In this document: piece after piece, positions 57,901 through 64,000 of the stretch | How positions within the stretch are numbered: position 1 is the first letter of the stretch | Layout of the letters: every line of letters starts with the position of its first letter | Assembly (NCBI GenBank): GCA_907163375.1 | Contig: CAJQUW010007880.1 | Coordinates: 372,001 to 436,000 of the forward strand | Direction of reading: 5' to 3' | Source of the DNA: Prostheceraeus crozeri | Taxonomy: Eukaryota; Platyhelminthes; Polycladida; Euryleptidae | Length of the DNA: 64,000 bases | Translations under genes and position numbers: made by a program | The notes under the pieces: generated by a model | Databases searched by the model: none | Told to the model about the DNA's origin: nothing | The model's input: the letters and a program-made list of their open reading frames with translations, nothing else

Positions 57901-58287
57901 AATTTTTCACTACGGTGGTCGCTAATGTGAAATGTCGCTTTTTTAGCCAACTTTGGCGATTTCTCACTCAGGAATGGAAGTGAGTGAAGACGTCGGGTTT
58001 CTTTTAGGAGCAAGACCGCACTTTGGTCTCTAGGATCCTATCTTTTCAGATCTGTGGAAGGTTTCGTTTCCAAATGAGAGCATGTTTAAAATCGAATGTT
58101 TGCGCATTTTCCAAGATTTTGGCACTTTTGAAAAAAACGAGGAAATGAGGAAATGGTCATTGCACCGCACTTATATAGATTCTCTTTCCCTGCTTCGCGC
58201 TCTCTCATTGGACGACAGCCATTTATCAATCACAATGCATCATTCTCATATGTAGAGAAGAGTGTCTTGCATTTCACTATCATAGTC

Positions 58288-58482
58288 ATGTCCGACACAG
58301 AGGAAACATTCACACCTCTTGCTAGCTCAACTCCTACGAAGAAGGAAGTTGAGAGAAAGTTTCAACAAAAAGAGGAAGAGGAAGAGAGACAAATGATTGA
58401 AGGCTGCAAGCAGCTCACTCTACAAACGGTTGAGAGTGAGCCTTTCATAAACGAGACTGACTTCAGGAGTGAAAAGCCTTGA
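58288..58482 (+). CDS. Small acidic/charged ORF at the Polinton's left side, 64 aa
   Basis: The start at 58288 gives MSDTEETFTPLASSTPTKKE, then a glutamate-rich helix (QQKEEEEERQMIEGCKQLTL). A TATATA-type box (CTTATATAGATTC, about 58168) lies about 120 bases upstream, so this could be a real, separately transcribed gene of the element facing the capsid genes. A longer frame starts at 58153, but that start would lie upstream of the TATA box. I do not recognise the protein. Confidence 0.4.
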   Translation: MSDTEETFTPLASSTPTKKEVERKFQQKEEEEERQMIEGCKQLTLQTVESEPFINETDFRSEKP

Positions 58483-58586
58483 TGAGACCAGAGAATGCCC
58501 CAAACGGTCTTTATGAGACCACGGCCTTAACGGCCACCTAATCAAGAAAGAAAAGACATTGACTGCGCCACACGCAACATACAGAT

Positions 58587-59765
58587 TTAATGATTTGATG
58601 TTATCTGACGAAAATGAAGTGTTAAGACAGTACGACCAGCAATGAATTGAATAGGATTACCACTATCATCATAGGTACCAAATTTGCAATGGGATAATCG
58701 TGATACATTGACTGGAATGTATACCTTGTTCAGGAACTCCCTGTGCATGGTCACACCAAAGTCGCCACTGACAATAGGAATATATCTTAAAAGGGGAACC
58801 CTTTGACCACCAACTTGTGTTGAATGGATAAAGTTAGTATAAATGTAGAAGTGATTGATATTCATATCCAGCAAGGATGTTGAGTCACAGTACTTCTCGT
58901 CGTAGAATATGTCACGTTTGAATCCTAAAATCTTTGTTAACTCTTTTGAAATGTGAATGACCGTTTTACCATGTACACTGATACAGAATGTATTTGCTTT
59001 AGGATCATAGTCAAAATGATATGAGTGTAGATTTGATACACCCTTGTTCAAGTATGTACAAACATCATAGCCATTGCTATGATCCTTTGGAGGTATCGGT
59101 AACTTTTCATTTGGCTTCCATGTAAGACTGGGACGTAAAACAGAGTCTGTGCGTTTGAAATAAAGGACCATTCGGCAATCGGATTGCTGTTCAGATGTTA
59201 TTTTCACATTCCCCCATTCATGGTATGACCATAAGACGTCTGTATTTAAAGAGAGCAAATCGCGAAATTTAGAATTGATGTGAACAAATCCAATGTGTGA
59301 ACGCTCATAATCATTTCGGAAATCAATCCTTGCTTTATTGTGTACTCGAGTGATGGACATAGATAATACATTTATTTCATTTACCTGTTTGATCAAGTCA
59401 TCAACAGTACCAGATTTAAAAAGCACAAAGTGCTCATGCATGCGATCAAGGGGAAGAAGGGTAATATTAATTTTTTTCCTGTGCCAATTTGGATATTTCT
59501 TAATCTGCTTTGATACTTTCATGGACACTTGAGCTCTCAAAGGGAAGGCACCACCTCCTTTTACTTCTGCAAATTTTGTGATAGGTAGAAAGAAACGTGA
59601 TTTAAGATTCAATATCCTTTGCAGAGGTCCACTCACATAAAATCCATGGGAAATAGTAGTCGGCCTCATGTAGAGTGTAACTTTATGTAGATTTGGATCC
59701 ATCTGCCAGAACCATAGATCCTTTGCCAAATCATTCATAACATTCAATAGGCGTTGAATTTTCAT
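58587..59765 (-). pseudogene. Polinton minor capsid (penton-type) protein, C-terminal part
   Basis: A 392-codon frame. Its end has the signature that runs through this Polinton family: HFDYDPKANTFCISVHGK, ISKELTKILGFKRDIF, HFYIYTNFIHSTQVGGQRV, PLLRYIPIVSGDFG and GRTVLTLHFRQ. The family is predicted to form the single jelly-roll vertex protein of Polinton virions. It is part of a broken element. Confidence 0.75.
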
Positions 59766-59947
59766 ATAATAGTATGTTTGCTCTAAACGATAACGGAATG
59801 ATGGGTCTGTAGGTTGTTTCCATTTCAGTGGTGTAGCATTTTAGCAATGGGTATGTCTGTATCTGCAGTGATAATTAAAGTAGGACCATTTACAATCTCA
59901 TCAACAGCTCGCTTTCCCGGACGGGTGTTTACTGTAGGAATAGAATT

Positions 59948-60220
59948 TCACTCTGTTGCATGTTCATTCAAATTGTAGGTATGTACTTTATCATTTCGCT
60001 CTAGTTTTGGAAAGTACAAGTCTTGATTCGTTGCAGTGCCTAATGTAATCTCTTCATTTGTAATGGTTCTTATATTATTCACATAGCTCAAATCTTGCAG
60101 GGCTACTTCCCAATCACCATGTAAGTCAATCGGCTGTGTTAAATCAGTCTCAAACTCGGCAGCTGTATTTTCATATCGCTCAGGTTGAGCATTACTGGGA
60201 AACACTGCTGTAAACTCCAT
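59948..60220 (-). pseudogene. Polinton minor capsid-type protein, N-terminal signature
   Basis: A 90-codon frame with FTAVFPSNAQPERYENTAAE and DLHGDWEVALQDLSYVNNI, the typical opening of the same minor-capsid family (LPSN...N..A.F...L..P..L.G.WEVAL). It is listed as a separate fossil part of the element. Confidence 0.75.
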
Positions 60221-60250
60221 GTTAAAGTATCAACATAAAGCGTCGTTTGC

Positions 60251-60817
60251 TTAGGCGTTATGTCGCATGACATAACGAACTGCTGCTTTCAATCTGTTCA
60301 CAGTAGGCACTTTCTGTCGTCCTAGGAATTTGGTTAAGAGTGATTGCCCTTTCACATAATGTACTCCCCTAAGTATGTTTGTACCGCCTTCTTTCATATT
60401 GCGATAGTTGATACAACCAAATATTACTTGATATCTTGGTCTTCTACGTTTAAAATCTGCAAGGGTATGAAATATTTCACGTTTCATTGATGAGCTCACA
60501 CGACAGCTATTTTTTGATTCCATTGCATTGCAACGTACAGGATTGATCAACTCGATGCCGCCTACAGACGATCGCTTAAAGCCATAATCTGTTAACAACA
60601 TTTCCCACGCATGACCTATTCTCTGACGTAAAATCTGAAGTTTGTAAGCATGATTTTGCCAAGGATCGGCTATGCCGGAAAGAATTACATCTTCAATAGG
60701 TCTTGTTGCATGAATAGTTGATTTGATGAGACGAACTGCATCATCTAATCCTCGTCCCGCTAATGTCACTATTGCAAATGATAATATGATGATGAATCTT
60801 AACATGACTTCGTCCAT
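60251..60817 (-). CDS. Polinton protein of unknown role with signal peptide, 188 aa
   Basis: The N terminus LRFIIILSFAIVTLAG is a hydrophobic signal-peptide or membrane-anchor stretch. The rest is basic, with several Cys residues (NPVRCNAMESKNSCRV) and a basic end (FLGRQKVPTVNRLKAAVRYV). It sits between the protease and the minor capsid gene in a compact row. I do not recognise a domain. A small virion or membrane-associated protein is one possibility. Confidence 0.6.
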   Translation of the reverse strand: MDEVMLRFIIILSFAIVTLAGRGLDDAVRLIKSTIHATRPIEDVILSGIADPWQNHAYKLQILRQRIGHAWEMLLTDYGFKRSSVGGIELINPVRCNAMESKNSCRVSSSMKREIFHTLADFKRRRPRYQVIFGCINYRNMKEGGTNILRGVHYVKGQSLLTKFLGRQKVPTVNRLKAAVRYVMRHNA

Positions 60818-60858
60818 TTCTTATGAATGATTTGCTTAAACTAGAAGACTAAGCAAAC

Positions 60859-61218
60859 GTGTTGATGTGTCTAAAAGTAGCCATGATTGCCAAGCTCTCT
60901 TCTCAGTGTCACGTTACATGGAAGGCTCGACGCATTACCTTTTACGATACTCATCGACAAGTTAAAATAAGTTTATCCCCTTTTCAAATGGATAACCTCC
61001 ACGATGCTCTACATATCATGCATCATCCAATCATGTACTGTATCCCTCTAGGTGGGCATCTATTCATTATTCGACAAGATTTCATTGCTCTTCATGATCA
61101 ATATAGTGTTATACATTTTACATCCTCAAGTTGGAACAAGTATAAAGAACGTATACATCCTCGCATAATGACTTACCTTCAACAAACCAACACTCATAGA
61201 CATGAGTGTGACAAGTGA
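60859..61218 (+). CDS. Opposite-strand Polinton ORF, PC4-like candidate, 119 aa
   Basis: It lies in the gap between two minus-strand genes and does not overlap either. The core RRITFYDTHRQVKISLSPFQ, later YCIPLGGHLFIIRQDFIAL and VIHFTSSSWNKYKERIHPRI, has the beta-strand and 'L...W..LK..I' ending pattern of PC4-type single-strand DNA-binding domains, which some Polintons carry. The match is by pattern only and is tentative. Confidence 0.4.
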   Translation: MLMCLKVAMIAKLSSQCHVTWKARRITFYDTHRQVKISLSPFQMDNLHDALHIMHHPIMYCIPLGGHLFIIRQDFIALHDQYSVIHFTSSSWNKYKERIHPRIMTYLQQTNTHRHECDK

Positions 61219-61335
61219 ACAATGTGTTCGTATCTCTACCTATTCATGTTTGATGACTAAATTCAACATATTCAATCACATCATCTACTTTTCCATTGAA
61301 GTATAATAAAGAAAACAAATTTTAATCGTACATAT

Positions 61336-61797
61336 TTATTGAAGGCTGTTATAAAAGTTACGAATGTGCTTTTCATTGACAAGGGTATCATGTGAAAAAT
61401 GTTTACAAATGTCATGTAAAGAGTCATAATGTAGTCGTTGCATTACAAAGTTGAGGGCATATGCTCCACATGTTGAAGACAAGGGATGTTGATAGGCCAA
61501 AGCATTGCGAATCCATTTTCGTGAATGACGGTTCATGAAACGTGTGACATAATCACAGTTTGGTAAGGCCAATGAATCAAAGATTTTACCGCAATAGTTT
61601 TTATCAATAAACAAAACTTTCCAGTGTTTGCCGGGTAAGTGTGCTGTACCAGTATTCATGATAATGAAGGAGGGTGGTTTTGGTAAAACTGTGGGCATAT
61701 TATTAATGGAAAACACACCTCGAAATGCTGCAACAGTGCGTTCATCACCATGTTCTTGAACGACTCTCTCCAGCTCTGCATCAGATAACCAACTCAC
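61336..61797 (-). CDS. Polinton maturation protease (adenain/ULP1-like), 153 aa
   Basis: A cysteine protease of the adenovirus type, which in this family is thought to cut capsid precursors. Visible catalytic elements are the His of LPGKHWKVLFID, the acid side in GKIFDSLALPNC and the Cys in SSTCGAYALNFVMQRL with its upstream Gln region (AYQHPLSSTCG). It follows the capsid gene directly. Treated as part of the fossil element. Confidence 0.85.
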   Translation of the reverse strand: MSWLSDAELERVVQEHGDERTVAAFRGVFSINNMPTVLPKPPSFIIMNTGTAHLPGKHWKVLFIDKNYCGKIFDSLALPNCDYVTRFMNRHSRKWIRNALAYQHPLSSTCGAYALNFVMQRLHYDSLHDICKHFSHDTLVNEKHIRNFYNSLQ

Positions 61798-62591
61798 TAA
61801 CTTGTATAAGAAGCGGAAACGTCACGTAGCCTGTTAATTCGAATGGTGGAATCGAACACAGCATAGATGAGTACATTGACTGTTTTCGTCAAATCTTTTT
61901 CGAAGAAGAATTCTAGTTTAAGACCCTTCGTGGCAGTGCCCGGACGATAAGAAGCACCTGCTTCATTGTTTGCTGTCAAATCAAATGCATAAAGTGTATA
62001 ACCTCTAGCAAATTCATCATAGATCAAACCATTGGTGTCATCAGTATTCCAGTATTTATATGTCTCCATGGTATTTTGATATGAGCGAGAATAATGTCCA
62101 TTAGCGAAGTCTGGGCAAAAAGGAGTACCAGGAATGCAATCAGTATCGCGATACAATCCGATTTGATTTAAACCAAAGTGTTCAAAGTTTAGAGGATTCT
62201 TTGATATATTACCATTGTATGCATCATTTGCAATCAATCCCACAAGGATCATTTTTGGTGATTGTATAGGAAACAAACTATCTTTAACAAAGCTCTTTTG
62301 CGCACGAGGAATGGTGAAACTATGGATCTCAGTATGATTTACATCATAAAGAGCATCATACTTCTTCAAACCCATCTCGTGACCATTAATCACCGAAGGA
62401 TTCACTGTCATTCGTCGCACATAAAGTCTAACACTTTCAAACACAATCTTAAATTCAGTCTTTGCTCCATAAGAATTCAATACAAATTTAGGATCGTTTG
62501 GCAAGAGATGAACTCGCATGTCTACTTTTGACATTAAGAAACGTGATTGACGGAAAAAGTCCAAGTATAGGGGACCATATAATTCACACAC
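61797..62591 (-). pseudogene. Polinton major capsid protein (double jelly-roll), part
   Basis: Strong family signatures: ELYGPLYLDFFRQSRFLMSK, VRRMTVNPSVINGHEMGLKK, IHSFTIPRAQKSFVKDSLFP, LIANDAYNGNISKNPLNFEH, FCPDFANGHYSRSYQNTMET and FARGYTLYAFDLTANNEAG. This is the widespread 'F54H12.2-like' protein, known as the Polinton major capsid protein. Only part of the family's usual length is present. It is followed immediately by the protease. Confidence 0.88.
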
Positions 62592-62929
62592 CCTACTTCA
62601 CCACGCTTTGTCTTGAGTGGTTGAACCCAAGCATAACGGGAAAATAAGTCAATGACAGTTAGGAGAAAGCGATAGCCTTTATTCTTTTTAGCTAATAAAG
62701 AAACATCAGCCAAATCTGCTTGCCATTGTTCATCAATATCATGAACGATATAAGAACGGGTAGGATAACGTTTTCGAGCTTGTGTGTGCAATGTATATGC
62801 AGGTTGAGCTTTTAACCATCTCTTTACTTGTTTCTGTGAATAACCACTTGCTTGTGACAACTTTTTCACTGAAGCATAACCTGCATAATGCCTTGGGTCA
62901 TAGTAAATTGATTTCAGATGTTCATCCAT
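62534..62929 (-). pseudogene. Polinton integrase (retroviral type), part
   Basis: The N-terminal helical region HYAGYASVKKLSQASGYSQK and WLKAQPAYTLHTQARKRYPT is followed by the start of the rve catalytic core DEQWQADLADVSLLAKKNKG, with the first catalytic Asp, and RFLLTVIDLFSRYAWVQPLK, with the second Asp region. It is the integrase family used by all Polintons. Only part is present here. Confidence 0.85.
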
Positions 62930-62935
62930 CGTCTT

Positions 62936-63154
62936 TTAAGAGGGATCGTTTATTTGCCTCAAAGTATCAGTCTTTTTCTCCGCTAGGGTTTGCGTTTGTG
63001 TTTGAGACCTGCTTTTGCTACTTTTTTGAGCCGTCTTGTAAGAATCACTTTTACAACATGTACTTAAGCAGTTCAATGACACATGAATGTTTGGCAACTC
63101 TGAACATGGGATACAGCATAGCTTCCTCATATTAGAAGTCTGTGATAAAATCAA
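62936..63154 (-). CDS. Small Cys/Ser-rich Polinton frame, 72 aa
   Basis: The frame starts inside the end of the upstream 208-codon gene and stops six bases before the integrase start, so it fits the tight packing of the element exactly. It has six to seven Cys residues in its first half (KLCCIPCSEL, NCLSTCCKS) and a Ser/Gln/Thr-rich end. No homologue is recognised. A plus-strand frame across the same bases is a less likely alternative. Confidence 0.35.
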   Translation of the reverse strand: MILSQTSNMRKLCCIPCSELPNIHVSLNCLSTCCKSDSYKTAQKSSKSRSQTQTQTLAEKKTDTLRQINDPS

Positions 63155-63758
63155 ATGATGGATAACGTGCTGAAGGTTTTGGTATACGCTTCGGCAACTT
63201 CTCGGGTGTTTTCAGAGTTTGCTTGATTCTCTTTTTAGGTCTCTCTACACTTTGCAACTTTCTCTTCCTAGGTGTAGAATCATTTTCCATTTCCTGTAAG
63301 GTATCACGTCCAAGAATTGCCTTTGGAACATTGAATTTCTTCATACTTTTTAGAAAGAACTCCCATCCTGTAGGTGTAAAGTGACGACGACGATCACGAA
63401 CAGCATGATTAATTAAATCTTCCACTCTTGAGTCCCTAATGACTGCACCATCATCACCTACCACTTCACCTCGTTGAGTGATTTTCAAGTTGGGTTCGAG
63501 ACTTCGATATAAGCTCAGTGCGCGATTGCGATAGGGTTTGGGTGAATCAAGCAAAAGATCATTGCGACTTTTTTCTTTCAATTGTTTCATTTCTTCTAAA
63601 GTAGAACTCTGCTTTATCAAACGATCATATGGATTTTTACTTTGTACAGCTTCTTGTTCATATTGCTGATTAAGTTGTGACATTTGATTTGCCCAAGGTT
63701 GATGAACACTCTGCATTGTAGTCAGATGTATATATCTTTCTTGTGGAATAGCAATCAT
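63132..63758 (-). CDS. Polinton protein of unknown function, 208 aa
   Basis: Resembles a recurrent Polinton protein with an N-terminal helical part (RYIHLTTMQSVHQPWANQMS), a middle 'I.WN..GE....G..I..S.I..LI' segment seen here as LKITQRGEVVGDDGAVIRDS and VEDLINHAV, and a 'P.GW..F...L....VP..I.G' segment (FTPTGWEFFLKSMKKFNVPK). The C-terminal tail is very basic (KRIKQTLKTPEKLPKRIPKP), which suggests nucleic-acid or core binding. The role is unknown. Confidence 0.65.
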   Translation of the reverse strand: MIAIPQERYIHLTTMQSVHQPWANQMSQLNQQYEQEAVQSKNPYDRLIKQSSTLEEMKQLKEKSRNDLLLDSPKPYRNRALSLYRSLEPNLKITQRGEVVGDDGAVIRDSRVEDLINHAVRDRRRHFTPTGWEFFLKSMKKFNVPKAILGRDTLQEMENDSTPRKRKLQSVERPKKRIKQTLKTPEKLPKRIPKPSARYPSFDFITDF

Positions 63759-63771
63759 GCGTTGAAACCAC

Positions 63772-64000
63772 TCATAACAATTTATATATGATCATGGGTT
63801 TCTCAAAGAGATGACTGCGTAAGCGATAATCCTCAGGACACTCCTGGGTAAAGTCCAAAAATAAATAATTATAGGGTTTTTCCGTAGCAGCCTCAAAATA
63901 CTTCAATTAATGCTTTTGACTTGCGAGGAAGAACTTGACGAGATGGGAATTCAACTTGACTTTTATCGCGAGGATTTTTAAAGATGATGTAGTTATGCGT
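63772..64000 (-). pseudogene. Polinton DNA-packaging ATPase, C-terminal part, cut by the window edge
   Basis: Reading inwards from the right edge, YIIFKNPRDKSQVEFPSRQ corresponds to the 'LFKNPRD..Q...LARQ' helix of the FtsK/HerA-type (A32-like) packaging ATPase. YNYLFLDFTQECPEDYRLR corresponds to its conserved 'YLF.D......D..RLR' end. The gene ends at 63772, 13 bases before the next start. The Walker motifs would lie outside the window. Confidence 0.7.

Larger units (their letters stand above)
58150..64000 (-). mobile_element. Polinton/Maverick virus-like element, broken, runs off the right edge
   Basis: A fossil Polinton. The visible parts, right to left, are the packaging ATPase end, a Polinton protein of unknown role, a small Cys-rich frame, part of a retroviral-type integrase, part of the double jelly-roll major capsid protein, an adenain-type maturation protease, a signal-peptide protein and a penton-type minor capsid protein. 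A PC4-like frame and a TATA-led small frame run the other way. Gene packing is tight, as in living family members. DNA polymerase B and both terminal repeats are not in view. The visible part is broken, with at least about four breaks, yet long frames remain, so it is fairly young. The left limit is uncertain: about 58150, or about 57000 if the minisatellite is its terminal repeat. Confidence 0.9.

Noticed and set aside
57437-57930. Two frames starting with the same MKKNFKMLELSSE residues as a duplicated gene
   Set aside because: They repeat only because the 258-bp minisatellite repeats; the frame is not kept across units.

Overview
The window is eukaryotic, AT-rich, animal nuclear DNA. It holds one host gene that I can support, spread over most of the first 41.5 kb, and a dense, layered set of transposable elements. 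The host gene is a fascin (actin-bundling protein) on the minus strand. Its residues align best with arthropod singed/fascin (for example the 'QGVD.. ANQ' and 'DEIH...IPW' stretches), so an arthropod is the best guess. I cannot name the species.

Fascin runs right to left. Exon 1 is 41451-40602, exon 2 is 22010-21851 (too short and too interrupted to stand out as an open frame), and exon 3 is 8185-7896. All the splice phases agree (1, 2, 1). The three exons give 433 codons plus one base; the last exon of about 60 codons is not visible and probably lies left of position 1. A candidate promoter with a CCAAT box, an initiator and a weak DPE lies just upstream, at about 41500-41735.

The introns are packed with elements. 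Intron 3 carries a nearly whole, 5'-truncated LINE (4429-7240). Intron 2 carries a Tigger-like MITE (8589-8750), a LINE fragment with a restriction-like endonuclease (9622-10068), a 243-bp foldback element and a THAP-type P-element transposase pseudogene (16097-18906). Intron 1 carries a hAT element with a perfect 8-bp target duplication (22653-24505), a Tc1/mariner-like element with 660-bp inverted repeats and an intact transposase ORF (24873-29390), a hAT element nested in that one's right arm (26749-28833), a decayed LINE (32352-33510), a mariner MITE (34701-34944) and a long palindrome (39216-39323).

Upstream of fascin (41.5-64 kb) I see no host gene. The stretch holds an RTE-like LINE fragment, a hAT element with a coiled-coil C-terminal coding remnant, two copies of a hAT MITE family with 8-bp target duplications, a 730-bp-period direct repeat, several LINE ends, and a DD41D mariner abutting a Harbinger remnant. 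It ends in a 258-bp minisatellite and the body of a Polinton/Maverick (about 58.15 kb to beyond the right edge). The Polinton has recognisable packaging ATPase, integrase, major and minor capsid and adenain-type protease parts; it is a broken fossil.

The most informative signals are the hidden fascin exon 2, the Tc1-like element whose long TIRs include the 3' end of its own transposase and 21-bp repeat arrays, and the exactly datable nesting of hAT into that TIR.
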